A stretch of DNA of 40,415 nucleotides from Candidatus Neomarinimicrobiota bacterium (GTDB lineage Bacteria; Fidelibacterota; SORT01). Location: positions 1 to 40,415 of the forward strand of contig JACZTG010000020.1 in assembly GCA_022573815.1 (NCBI GenBank). The letters are read 5' to 3'. The notes beneath the pieces were generated by a model. It had not been told where the DNA came from, did no database searches, and was given only the letters and a program-made list of their open reading frames with translations. The stretch's first letter is position 1; the number at the start of each line of letters is the position of its first letter. The translations under genes and the position numbers were made by a program. Of this stretch, positions 22,980 to 31,798 are shown piece by piece.

Positions 22980-24731
22980 CTATTCTTTATGGGAACCACC
23001 GGTATGTGATTCGGTTGTCGCTTCGAGCTTGAACTTACTTACAAGCTCGCTAAGCACATCGGTATTCCTATTGAGCTCTTCAGCTGTGGTTGCCATCTGC
23101 TCTGCGCCCTGAGCGCTCTGCTTGGTCACCGAAACGATGTTACCTACATTACCGGAAATCTGCTCGGCAGTCGCCGATTGCTCATCCGATGCCGTAGCTA
23201 TCTGCTCGATCATATTCTGAACCTCATTTACCACACTCACAATACTGCTGAGGGAATCCCCTGCCTTTATGGCAAGTTCGGTACCGGTTTCAACCTGAGC
23301 GGTTCCCTCTTCCATTGAGGTGACAGCGCCGCTTGTATCCTCCTGGATACCCTTGATCATTGCTGCTATCTCAGCTGTTGCCTTTGTGGTTCGTTCGGCA
23401 AGCTTGCGGACTTCATCGGCTACAACCGCGAATCCTCTCCCCTGCTCGCCGGCGCGCGCCGCTTCTATAGCCGCGTTTAGCGCAAGTAGATTGGTCTGAT
23501 CCGCTATATCGTCAATAACCCCGATGATCTCACCGATCTCATCTGATCGTTTACCCAATTCACCGATGGTGGCTGCGGATGCTTTTACCGTTTCCGCTAT
23601 TCTCTGCATCCCTTCTATCGTCTCCTGAACGATTTTCCCACCTTCACCTGCTACTTCAGCGGCTTTACGCGCTGATTCAGTTGCCGATGCTGCGTTCTGT
23701 GACGATTCCACTATGGTTGCCGCCATCTCTTCCATAGAAGCGGATACTTCTCCCGCTTGTGCTTCCTGTTCACCTGCTCCGGCGGAAGATTGCTCTGCGG
23801 CGGAGGCGATTTCTGTGGCTGCGGATGCTACCTGCCCAACATTTGCTCGAACCTGAAACAAAAGCTCCCGTATTGAATTTGTAGCTTTATTAAAGGCAGC
23901 TGCCATAATTCCAAATTCGTCCTTGGTATCCAAATTAACATCCGTACTAAAATCATTATCCGCTAACCTCTCCATTCCTTCAATCATTGAATTAATCGGT
24001 TTGGTAAATACAACATTTAGTAGAAATATTAGAGTAGCAATTCCTACAACGATTATCCCGAATATTATACTTCCACTGGTTAGTGCAGCGCTGGCTACTG
24101 CCTTATCGACACCTGATAGCGGCATAATGAATTCAAATGCGCCATGTCTATCGCCTACTTTCCATCCTTCCATCTGGAATCCTACCGGATCTGTGGTAGT
24201 ACCGGTGACACTTTGTTCTATCGTACCGTGACACATCAAGCAGGCGTCATCTATTATCACTGAACTCATAAAATGAAGTTCGTTGGTTGCTTCGTTGATT
24301 TCCCAATACTCTTCTAAATTTTCAGATTCAATTTTTCTGAGCATTTCAGCTTCAAACGCAGTAGGATCATTCTTCGGATTTCTCGCATCAAATGCCGGAA
24401 CCCTGAATTTAAGTTCTGTACCCTCAACCAGCCCATTTCCGACCGCAAAAGCTCTAACTACAGGTACTGCTTGTAATAACTTTTCCGGATCGCTGAATAG
24501 ATCATCCCAATTGTAAAAATCTTCTTCAAACAGTTTTGCGCTGTTTTCGCGAACCTGTACTAATGCCGTAGTCATGGATCTTCCGTTAGAGGCAGCGTTT
24601 TCAATGGCGTCTTTTTTCATTTGCTTACTTGATACATAAAAATTGAGAACAAACCCTACAACGAATATCGTTGAAAAAACAACCAGAATTTTAATTCTCA
24701 CAGTAGTGTTTCTTAATAATTTCTTAATCAT
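22980..24731 (-). CDS. Chemoreceptor (MCP) with haem-binding Tll0287-like domain
   Basis: This 583-residue receptor has TM1 (about 11-33) and a periplasmic domain (34-215) containing CLMCH (164-168) in the context [14 protein letters not shown] ... [21 protein letters not shown]. That is the pattern of the DUF3365/Tll0287-like haem domain. TM2 is at 217-241 and a HAMP domain at about 242-293. The long signalling coiled coil has the conserved tip [20 protein letters not shown] (about 417-436). A C-terminal CheR pentapeptide is absent. A covalent haem in the sensor suggests redox or NO/O2 sensing, which suits the nearby cytochrome locus. The ligand is inferred. Confidence 0.95.
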   Translation of the reverse strand: MIKKLLRNTTVRIKILVVFSTIFVVGFVLNFYVSSKQMKKDAIENAASNGRSMTTALVQVRENSAKLFEEDFYNWDDLFSDPEKLLQAVPVVRAFAVGNGLVEGTELKFRVPAFDARNPKNDPTAFEAEMLRKIESENLEEYWEINEATNELHFMSSVIIDDACLMCHGTIEQSVTGTTTDPVGFQMEGWKVGDRHGAFEFIMPLSGVDKAVASAALTSGSIIFGIIVVGIATLIFLLNVVFTKPINSMIEGMERLADNDFSTDVNLDTKDEFGIMAAAFNKATNSIRELLFQVRANVGQVASAATEIASAAEQSSAGAGEQEAQAGEVSASMEEMAATIVESSQNAASATESARKAAEVAGEGGKIVQETIEGMQRIAETVKASAATIGELGKRSDEIGEIIGVIDDIADQTNLLALNAAIEAARAGEQGRGFAVVADEVRKLAERTTKATAEIAAMIKGIQEDTSGAVTSMEEGTAQVETGTELAIKAGDSLSSIVSVVNEVQNMIEQIATASDEQSATAEQISGNVGNIVSVTKQSAQGAEQMATTAEELNRNTDVLSELVSKFKLEATTESHTGGSHKE

Positions 24732-24771
24732 TGCTCCTTTCTCCCATTTATACCAAAGTTAATCCCACAGT

Positions 24772-25716
24772 TTATAAAGTTTGAGTTATACTTTCTATAT
24801 AACTCACTAAAACATAAACATGTCCCGGCAGCACTTTGGTATTTTTAACCCATGAACTGTATTTGAACTTCTCCGTTCTGCTGAGTTGGATTTTACCCGC
24901 TATATATTTTAGCTCACCGGTGGCTATTTGAACAAGATCAAAAACGTCAATAGGTGTTATATTTTGTTTATCGGCTATGTCCTCAAGCACAACGGGAGTA
25001 TAGCTTCTATCGGTAATCTTCACGTAATAGTTTGATAATGAATTATGTGCTGAAGTTATCTTTGAAAACACATCTTTCGGCTTTTTCCCGCTTTCAGCCG
25101 AGACGGGATGATTGTATTTGGAATATTCAACACCGTGATCATTGGCTAACTTTTGCACTCCCGCTAAAAAAACCAAATAATTCGCTTCATATACACGACC
25201 AGCCGACCAAAGCGAATTTACATTTAATCCTTTTTTATCCGATGCCTCGCTAATATGAGCGGATAACTGCCGTAGTAGCTGAAAAACGTCACTTGGTTTT
25301 TTTGGACTAATAGCATCAGTTGTCGTACTGAAAGAATTATTCTTATTAAGGGCATCTTTCATCATTGAAACCAAATCATATACATCAGACGCAAGAGGGT
25401 TATTTCCGACTTTGCCGACCTTACTGCTAACCAGCTTTGTGGATATTGATTTCGGATAAAGAGTATTAAATTCAGCAATTACGTTAGCTATTTTTTGGTA
25501 AACATTCCGTGGATTAACGTTTAATGAAAGCGGCTGCTTATTGAATTGCGAACTCAACCCGTTATCTTTCATTAAAGACTCATCTACACTCTTCACAAGA
25601 TAATAGACATCCGTAGGCGTTACATTCCTATTTATCGCTCCGCCGGCACTGCCGATGAAATATATCTGTGTAAATATAAGCCCTGCTGCAGCGATTAGTT
25701 TTAATTTTGTGCTCAT
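24772..25716 (-). CDS. Exported protein with eight PxDVxxLV-type repeats
   Basis: This 314-residue protein has a signal peptide (1-26) and no other membrane segment. Eight copies of a motif of the form P-x-D/N-V-Y/F-x-x-V/I, each opening an amphipathic helix, occur about every 35-43 residues: PTDVYYLV (34), PRNVYQKI (69), ASDVYDLV (109), PSDVFQLL (141), a weaker AGRVYEAN (172), PKDVFSKI (213), PIDVFDLV (255) and PGHVYVLV (297). The protein lies between a porin gene and the chemoreceptor gene in one operon, so it may be a periplasmic scaffold or ligand-binding partner of the receptor. No known family is claimed. AAGGAG precedes the ATG. Confidence 0.8.
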   Translation of the reverse strand: MSTKLKLIAAAGLIFTQIYFIGSAGGAINRNVTPTDVYYLVKSVDESLMKDNGLSSQFNKQPLSLNVNPRNVYQKIANVIAEFNTLYPKSISTKLVSSKVGKVGNNPLASDVYDLVSMMKDALNKNNSFSTTTDAISPKKPSDVFQLLRQLSAHISEASDKKGLNVNSLWSAGRVYEANYLVFLAGVQKLANDHGVEYSKYNHPVSAESGKKPKDVFSKITSAHNSLSNYYVKITDRSYTPVVLEDIADKQNITPIDVFDLVQIATGELKYIAGKIQLSRTEKFKYSSWVKNTKVLPGHVYVLVSYIESITQTL

Positions 25717-25735
25717 CTTATTACTCCTTATTGTT

Positions 25736-27112
25736 TTAAAATTTTATTTTTGTTTGCACGAAATAAAAGCTGGCGTCATTTTCCGATGCAGAAACTACAT
25801 CATCTACATATGCGCCTTTGAAAAATTGACTTACTCCAACTACGCCGACAATTCTTTTATTATAAAACGGGTACTTTACCGTTATATCGATTTCACTTCC
25901 GACATAAGAACTAACATCGGCTCCGTTTGCATTTCTCATGGCAGCCGAGCCGGCATTATACCATGCATCATTACTTGCCCGGTGAAGCCAAAACCCCTGG
26001 TATGCGACTCTTAAGCCTAATTTAGGAAGAGGATTATTTTTAAATGTCACTTCAAAATTATGAATATTCTGAAGAGAAAATAAATCCATATATCCGTAAT
26101 AGGCGTGATTTAGAGGGTATAAATTATCAAACGTAGAATGGGTTTGATCATTAGGTACACCATCTCCGCTGCCGAAATTATAGGCGGTGCCAACTTTCGC
26201 ATTATTAAACACACCGGTTTTATATTCAGTGCCAATATGAGCCATAAAAGCTTTATGGGTAAAACCGCTATAAGTTCCACTTTGAGCTGCTGCTTCCCCT
26301 TCGAATAACCATGAATCTTTAACAGTAGTAAACCGTGTTCCAAAAGTATAAACATTGTCATCAATTTGGCTTTCACGTCTTAACATCAAGTAACTTTCCC
26401 ACTGAGTATTCGGAATGGTTATTTTATCGGTATAATATAGAATATGAAACTGACTGTTAAAGTATCGACTTTTGGTCCTTGAGTAATCATTGATGCGATT
26501 AGGCGAGACAGGGACTAAACGAGAAGCTATAATATCTAAATTTCTGCTCTTCGCATTGCCTACGGTTACTCGTACCCCGTCCCATACACGCGCTGTATTT
26601 ACCCATTCCAATGATGCAACGAGCCGTTGCGTTCCGAGGTTGAATTTCTGCCTTCCTGCTCTAATCTTAACCGGTGTTCTGTTTGCGGAAAAATTAACGT
26701 CCACAAATCCTTGATGGAGATCAAATTGATCTGCAAATATATTTGGTGTGGCGTCCCGATTGATACTTGGAATAGCGGTAATTTCTTCTCCCATTACACG
26801 CGCATCCTGTCCTTCTAAAAATATTTTAACATTTTCTGAGGCTTTCCAAGAAATATTCAATCTTAACTGGGTCAGCATATAATCCTGATTGCTGTCAACA
26901 AAATTGAAACTGTTCTTGTCTTCTGCCCTTACTCTTAGGGACCCGCCAATTTTTAGATTTGGAGATATATTATGCCAATCAGTTTTGACTTGCTCGGAGC
27001 TTTCTTCTTTTTTTTCTTCATCAGAGTCGGCTGCTATCAGCAAACCTGGTATCGTTAGCATAAGTGAAAGTAAAAGACTTATACCTATTTTTATTAAATG
27101 ATTTCTTTCCAA
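25736..27112 (-). CDS. Alginate-export-family outer-membrane porin
   Basis: This 458-residue protein has a signal peptide (1-28) and a charged linker (DSDEEKKEESSEQ), then a beta-barrel of the alginate-export (AlgE/Alginate_exp) type. Family signatures are LTQLRLNISWKASENVKIFL, EGQDARVMG, LHQGFVDV, RAGRQKFNLGTQRLVASLEW and ARVWDGVRV. The last strand ends in Phe (VQTKIKF), as expected for BAM-dependent insertion. Start TTG behind GGAGGGG. Substrates in this family vary widely, so alginate itself is not implied. A frameshifted relative lies upstream (27180-27522). The gene heads the functional part of the chemosensory operon. Confidence 0.88.
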   Translation of the reverse strand: MERNHLIKIGISLLLSLMLTIPGLLIAADSDEEKKEESSEQVKTDWHNISPNLKIGGSLRVRAEDKNSFNFVDSNQDYMLTQLRLNISWKASENVKIFLEGQDARVMGEEITAIPSINRDATPNIFADQFDLHQGFVDVNFSANRTPVKIRAGRQKFNLGTQRLVASLEWVNTARVWDGVRVTVGNAKSRNLDIIASRLVPVSPNRINDYSRTKSRYFNSQFHILYYTDKITIPNTQWESYLMLRRESQIDDNVYTFGTRFTTVKDSWLFEGEAAAQSGTYSGFTHKAFMAHIGTEYKTGVFNNAKVGTAYNFGSGDGVPNDQTHSTFDNLYPLNHAYYGYMDLFSLQNIHNFEVTFKNNPLPKLGLRVAYQGFWLHRASNDAWYNAGSAAMRNANGADVSSYVGSEIDITVKYPFYNKRIVGVVGVSQFFKGAYVDDVVSASENDASFYFVQTKIKF

Positions 27113-27179
27113 TCTACCCCTCCATTAATTTTTTATCGTTAATCACCTCTATTTCTAATTTTATCGGCTACCTACAAAA

Positions 27180-27522
27180 AACTTTAATATCAAAATTGTT
27201 TTAGATATTTTAAAGGAGCGATCGATATTATGCCGGCCCACAGAACCCATGAGCGGTTGATTAGCATACGCTGATTCCTGCCTGCCAATCCTAATATCAA
27301 GGCCCTTTGTGTGAATACGTCTGAGACATTAAAGTATGCCTGATGGTAATCAGTGGCATCCGCGCTTCCGTCATCAAGTGTATTGGTCTCAGATCCAAAA
27401 ATCCGCGCATCCTGAACTTGAACGAAAGCATAGCTGCCCTCATTATTGAATTTCAGGTTTAGACGGCTCCTCAGATAGCTGATTCCATAATTTAGCACTA
27501 TACCGGTAAGCATTTTATTCAT
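27180..27522 (-). pseudogene. Frameshifted remnant of an alginate-export-type porin
   Basis: The open frame from ATG 27522 (AAGGAAT before it) reads YLRSRLNLKFNNEGSYAFVQ, QDARIFGSETNTLDDGSAD and YHQAYFNVSDVFTQ, which align with the intact porin at 25736-27112 (LTQLRLN, GQDARVMG, LHQGFVDV). Near 27301-27316 the frame shifts: another frame continues as KGLDIRIGRQESAYANQPLM and GSVGRHNIDRSF, matching IRAGRQKFNLGTQRLVASLEW of the intact gene. The gene is therefore a relic with a lost signal peptide, a frameshift and no C-terminal barrel. Its promoter (27566-27581) is intact. Confidence 0.8.
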
Positions 27523-27853
27523 TTATATTCCTTGCGGAGTTTCTATATTATAATAATTATTGTATTGCAATTTATGTGCCATTTTGTATTAACTTGGCAG
27601 GATGAACTACCGATTGATAACTAATTCAGTATTAAATCTATAACGATGACGACGGAATAATTATACATTACAGTTATTTTCGATGAGAGGATCAAAAGGA
27701 GAAATATTAAAAATAATCTATTTATATACATTTTTATTATCTTAAAACTTAACTATTTGACAAGAAATGCAACATATCGACAATATACTGCCACCTTTAT
27801 ATAGAGATAATAGGGACTACACACTATTTCAATGATGTAAGATATTAATTAAT
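27523..27853. other. Intergenic region holding the sigma54 promoter
   Basis: This 331-base AT-rich region contains the sigma54 site at 27566-27581. On the plus strand, AAAAGGAG (27694-27701) precedes a 33-codon frame that could only start at ATT (27706). A TTGACA at 27757-27762 has no convincing -10. No upstream activator-binding repeats are obvious. Confidence 0.4.
27566..27581 (-). promoter_or_regulatory. Sigma54 promoter, perfect consensus
   Basis: The minus strand reads TGGCACA-TAAA-TTGCA, matching TGGCAYR-N4-TTGCW at every position. Transcription would start near 27555, 33 bases before the ATG of the porin relic. It should drive the relic, the intact porin, the repeat protein, the chemoreceptor and cheW. 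The NtrC-type protein encoded at 14075-15436 is a candidate activator. Confidence 0.85.
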
Positions 27854-27886
27854 AACAAAGCCCCGATAATCTATCGGGGCTTTGTT
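27854..27886. terminator. Strong bidirectional intrinsic terminator
   Basis: A perfect 15-bp stem (27854-27868 with 27872-27886) surrounds a 3-base loop; the GC core GCCCCGATA is followed by TTTGTT on both strands. On the minus strand it ends the M13 peptidase transcript, whose stop is at 27913. Confidence 0.92.
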
Positions 27887-27912
27887 GCACATATATTACT
27901 TTAGCTAACTTA

Positions 27913-29961
27913 TTACCATATCTTAACTCTCTCTTCTACCGGCACAAATAACTTATCACCTTCCTTTACGTCGAACGCTTCATAAAATTCAGGCATATTT
28001 TGGAGTGTGCCGCTAACACGATAAAATCCTGGCGAGTGCGGATCTATGAGAATTAATTGACGCGCTCTCTTTTCACGCACGTTCCGTCTCCAGACCTGAG
28101 CCCAACCCATAAAAAATCGTTGCTCACCCGTAAATCCGTCTATTATTGGCGCTTCTTTTCCATTCAGCGAGTTATTATAAGCTCGAAATGCGATGGTAAG
28201 CCCAGCCAGATCACCTATGTTCTCTCCAAGAGTGAGTTCGCCGTTTACATTAACGGAATCGTAAGGTGTGAAACCATTAAACTGCTCTACCATCACCTGC
28301 GCACGTTCATTAAATTTGGTTTCGTCCTCTTCGGTCCACCACTCCTTGAGGTTGCCGTCGCCATCGGACTTTCTTCCTTGATCGTCAAAACCGTGGCTGA
28401 ACTCATGTCCTATTACAGCGCCTATCCCACCGTAATTTACAGCATCATCAGCCTCCATATTGAAAAACGGCGGCTGCAAAATAGCTGCCGGAAACACTAT
28501 TTCATTCATAGGCGGATTATAATAAGCATTTACCGTTTGAGGTGTCATGAACCATTCCTTCCGGTCGATAGGACCTGATAATTTTGCCATCGCCCGATTA
28601 TGTTCAAATTCATTGTATCTAATGTAATTGCCGAGAAGGTCGTCGTCTTTGATTTCGAGAGCAGAATAGTCTCTCCAATCGTCCGGATAACCAATCTTGG
28701 AATTGAATTTAGCCAGCTTGGTAAGCGCTTGCTTTTTGGTCTCGGGTCCCATCCATTCCAATTCGCTAATTCGTTCCTCTAACGCCACTTCAAGATTATG
28801 CACCAACTCTTTCATTCTCGTTTTGGCTTCAGGTTTGAAATGTTTCTCAACATAGATTTTCCCAACCGCTTCACCGAGAATATTATTAACCGCACTCACA
28901 CCTCTTTTCCAACGAGGTCGAATTTCTTCAACTCCACGCAGTGTTTTGCTGTATATATCAAAGTTCGCATCAACAAAATCTGATGGTAGCTGATCGGCGA
29001 ACGCATCATAAAGATGCCATGTGAAATATATTTTCCAATCTTCAACGGTAAATTTCTTCCACAGATCATTAAAAGCTTTAAGATAACTTGGCTGCCTGAC
29101 TATGATATCCTGAGTTTCCTCAACTTCTAAACCGGCAAAAAGGGCTTTCCAATCAAAATTAGGAGTAATATCGTTCAATCCGTCAATATAGTACTTATTA
29201 TATGTTTTATCTCTATCCCGATTTTGAACCGGAGTCCACTGCGGTTCGGCAAGAGCTGTTTCCATTTTCATGACAGTGGCAGCTTTGGTTTCCGGGTCGC
29301 TCTGTCCTGCGAAAGTGAAAACCTTTCTAAGATGTTCAACATATTTAGTTCTAATATTCTTGAATCGGGCATCTTCCTTTAGATAATAATCCCTGTCGGG
29401 TAGTCCAAGACCCCTTTGAGTAGCAAACAGAGTATATCGTGTGGTCTCTTTAGAATCTTGATCTACAAATAAGCCGAATGGCATTTTTACACCAACTTTC
29501 TGATAATGGACGAATAATCCTATCAGATCATCATAGCTGGATACTTTTTGGATATAAGCCAACTCAGCATCCAAAGGTGTTGTCCCAAGCTCCTCTATCA
29601 ATGTAGTATTCATGAAACTATTGTAGAGGTCTCCAATCTTCTTCAATTCGGGGTTTTGTTCGCCCATACCCGTTGCTGCTTCGTCAATTATTGCTTTCAC
29701 CCGTTCCTCGCTCAAATCACTTAGCTCGGTAAAAGAGCTATAGCTTGATTTATCAGCGGGAATATCATTATTCGCTAGCCATGTACCGTTTACATATTGA
29801 TAAATATCATCTTGTGGCCGCACGGTTGTATCAAAATTTGATTCATCGATTCCTGACGACAGCGCCGCTCCCGAATCATGAGATTCCATCTTTGAGCCTC
29901 CTGTCGCGCAGCTGCTTATTAGAATCAATGAAAACAGCAAAAAAGTAAATATCCTTAACAT
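27913..29961 (-). CDS. M13 (neprilysin/PepO-type) metallopeptidase lipoprotein
   Basis: This is a 682-residue zinc endopeptidase of full family length. The lipoprotein signal ends at LISSC (Cys18). The zinc site is HEFSH (519-523) with the third ligand in ENIGDLAG, and substrate-binding NAYYNPP lies upstream, all standard M13 features. It would act as a periplasmic or surface oligopeptidase. I chose the ATG at 29961 because AGGAG precedes it and it places the signal peptide at the N-terminus. An in-frame ATG at 30030 also has a GGAG, but would add 23 residues before the signal. A promoter lies at 30121-30150 and a strong terminator follows, so it is monocistronic. Confidence 0.95.
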   Translation of the reverse strand: MLRIFTFLLFSLILISSCATGGSKMESHDSGAALSSGIDESNFDTTVRPQDDIYQYVNGTWLANNDIPADKSSYSSFTELSDLSEERVKAIIDEAATGMGEQNPELKKIGDLYNSFMNTTLIEELGTTPLDAELAYIQKVSSYDDLIGLFVHYQKVGVKMPFGLFVDQDSKETTRYTLFATQRGLGLPDRDYYLKEDARFKNIRTKYVEHLRKVFTFAGQSDPETKAATVMKMETALAEPQWTPVQNRDRDKTYNKYYIDGLNDITPNFDWKALFAGLEVEETQDIIVRQPSYLKAFNDLWKKFTVEDWKIYFTWHLYDAFADQLPSDFVDANFDIYSKTLRGVEEIRPRWKRGVSAVNNILGEAVGKIYVEKHFKPEAKTRMKELVHNLEVALEERISELEWMGPETKKQALTKLAKFNSKIGYPDDWRDYSALEIKDDDLLGNYIRYNEFEHNRAMAKLSGPIDRKEWFMTPQTVNAYYNPPMNEIVFPAAILQPPFFNMEADDAVNYGGIGAVIGHEFSHGFDDQGRKSDGDGNLKEWWTEEDETKFNERAQVMVEQFNGFTPYDSVNVNGELTLGENIGDLAGLTIAFRAYNNSLNGKEAPIIDGFTGEQRFFMGWAQVWRRNVREKRARQLILIDPHSPGFYRVSGTLQNMPEFYEAFDVKEGDKLFVPVEERVKIW

Positions 29962-30316
29962 TACTCCATCTCCTGAGTTTATTTGTTTGCATTCGTTTAA
30001 TCCTTTATAGGTAAATATTTTCGTGTTCATTCCGTTTACTCCAACCTGATATTATCAATATTTGCGTCAGCCGTACTATAAAATAATGATTCAAGTTCTC
30101 GTATAAAAAAAGCGCTGAAAATAATATGAATGAAATGAACCTAAAGTCAACAATTTTACTTTAATATTCACGGTTTCTAATTCACTTCTGTAAACGATTA
30201 TTATCTTTCTTAAATCCTATAAAATTAGATATTGGTTTTTTAATATACGAAATATGGTTAGAGTTGTTTCACAACTGCGAGCATAAATATGGAGAAAAAA
30301 TGTTTTTCTGATGTTT
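29962..30316. other. Intergenic region upstream of the M13 peptidase
   Basis: This 355-base AT-rich region between the CsgG-domain gene and the peptidase contains the peptidase promoter at 30121-30150 and an optional upstream start codon at 30030. I see no separate gene and no clear terminator for the CsgG operon. Confidence 0.4.
30121..30150 (-). promoter_or_regulatory. Sigma70-type promoter of the M13 peptidase
   Basis: On the minus strand TTGACT (30150-30145), 18 bases, then TATTAT (30126-30121). The start would be near 30114, giving a leader of about 150 bases to the start at 29961. Confidence 0.5.
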
Positions 30317-31783
30317 TTAAAAGTAATTTTTCAGACTTGTAAATTTGTATCCCACAGAGATATAAAAACCGGATATATCAATCTCCGGTGTATTACCGAT
30401 CCAGACAGCTTCATAATCGGGTTCATCCTCTTCACCAAGATTATTCCAGCTGCTCGAGCCGGAATCAAACCTATAACCTAATTCAAATGATAAGTCTCTG
30501 CCGCCGGATTTGAAATAATCAATATTTAAGCCTAATATCGAAGAAACAGAAGCTGAGTTGACTAATGCGCCTGCATCATCCCTTTTGAAAAAGAACAAAC
30601 CGCCGAATCCCCCAAAAATTCTTACCGAAAATAATCTTTTATTGATAATTTTCAGACTCGGTCCGATATCAACGCCAATACCGTTATCTACCTCATCCCT
30701 TGAATCTTTTCCTCTTATAAACCTAATACCAAGTCGCCCTGACATCCTGTTAAACGGTAGAAATTCAGGTACTATATTCAATGCCCAGGTGCCTGTATTG
30801 AATTGTGTGAAATAAAAAGCGCTGGCAATTATGGGGCGATGAAACTCAATCGCTTTGTACCCTGATTTTATCGGTTTCCAAACTTTTATAGGTTTAGCCA
30901 GGTTACCTTCATCAAGAAGCTCAGACGCTTCAACAAAAGCCACTCTTTCCCCCTCAAAAGTATAGGTCTTACCTCTTACGTTCAGGTTCTTCGTTTCACT
31001 GATAATCTCGAATAATGTACCTTTTTTAACTCCAATCTCGTATCCGGCGGGAATAAATATCCTACCATCCGGTAAAACTTCAACGCCGGCTGTTAATAGA
31101 TAAAAGTTTTTCATCTCTATGACGGCTCTTCTCTTAAATTTATTTATTGTCTTATTCTTAGATTTTCCTCTGTTGCCACCGGTATGACTCACGCTTATGG
31201 TGACTGATTGTTGGGTAATACCTGTTTCTATATCTATTTTATTTATATTAACCGTTAATGAGGTTTGAATGTTATTGGGATATTGCTCTTTCCCATGATC
31301 TTCATGACTGACAATTGCTCTGACAATGCCTCCAAATATTGAGCCTATGATTGAATGGTCGTCATCCTCATCGCTATCATCATTATCATTATCTTTCTTA
31401 GGCACTCCCTTTTGCGAAAAATGAGATATAGTTACTAATATACCATCTTGCGCCGCTGAGATATTACCGATTTCTGTTATCATTGATTCATTAATCAGGC
31501 CGCTCAGCTGAAGTTTCTGCTCTTTCACAATAGATTCAATGTTATTCCGGTCTATAACCTCAAATCTACCAAGGTTTGTTGCTATATCAGCAATATATCC
31601 CGTTATCTCTTCTTCTATCGAATGCTCTCCAAACTTACCTATTTTAGCCGGTAGAATAAGTATTTTTACCTTTTCAGGGCTTTTGAGTTCTACATTTTCT
31701 TCTGCTTGCGCTTTCAATTCAGCATATGATAAGGGGGAAATAATTAGCGTGAATATCACTAATCCAATCAGTCTTTTAAGCAT
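30317..31783 (-). CDS. CsgG-domain protein with C-terminal outer-membrane barrel
   Basis: This 488-residue protein has a signal peptide (1-21). A CsgG-like domain (about 37-230) shows KVKILILPAKIGKFGEHSIE, IADIATNLGRFEVIDRNNIE and AAQDGILVTISH, interrupted by an acidic insert (129-143, almost all Asp/Glu/Asn/Lys). A basic KNKTINKFKRRAVIEMKNFYL segment follows. The C-terminal half (about 330-488) is beta-rich with repeated GxRF, GLNID and ELGYRFD strands, as in an 8-10-stranded barrel. CsgG-family proteins act at the outer membrane (curli secretion, LpoB-like regulators, flagellar FlgO/T accessories). It follows two LPP20 lipoproteins in one operon, 15 bases from the second. Confidence 0.8.
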   Translation of the reverse strand: MLKRLIGLVIFTLIISPLSYAELKAQAEENVELKSPEKVKILILPAKIGKFGEHSIEEEITGYIADIATNLGRFEVIDRNNIESIVKEQKLQLSGLINESMITEIGNISAAQDGILVTISHFSQKGVPKKDNDNDDSDEDDDHSIIGSIFGGIVRAIVSHEDHGKEQYPNNIQTSLTVNINKIDIETGITQQSVTISVSHTGGNRGKSKNKTINKFKRRAVIEMKNFYLLTAGVEVLPDGRIFIPAGYEIGVKKGTLFEIISETKNLNVRGKTYTFEGERVAFVEASELLDEGNLAKPIKVWKPIKSGYKAIEFHRPIIASAFYFTQFNTGTWALNIVPEFLPFNRMSGRLGIRFIRGKDSRDEVDNGIGVDIGPSLKIINKRLFSVRIFGGFGGLFFFKRDDAGALVNSASVSSILGLNIDYFKSGGRDLSFELGYRFDSGSSSWNNLGEEDEPDYEAVWIGNTPEIDISGFYISVGYKFTSLKNYF

Positions 31784-31798
31784 AGGCGGCCACCGGAA

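Noticed and set aside
27706-27807. Plus-strand 33-codon frame with AAAAGGAG before an ATT codon
   Set aside because: It resembles a signal peptide start, but it has no conserved body and no canonical start codon; chance in AT-rich DNA is likely.
28057-28578. 173-codon plus-strand frame inside the M13 peptidase gene
   Set aside because: Antisense shadow of a clearly conserved peptidase; no ribosome-binding site or domain.
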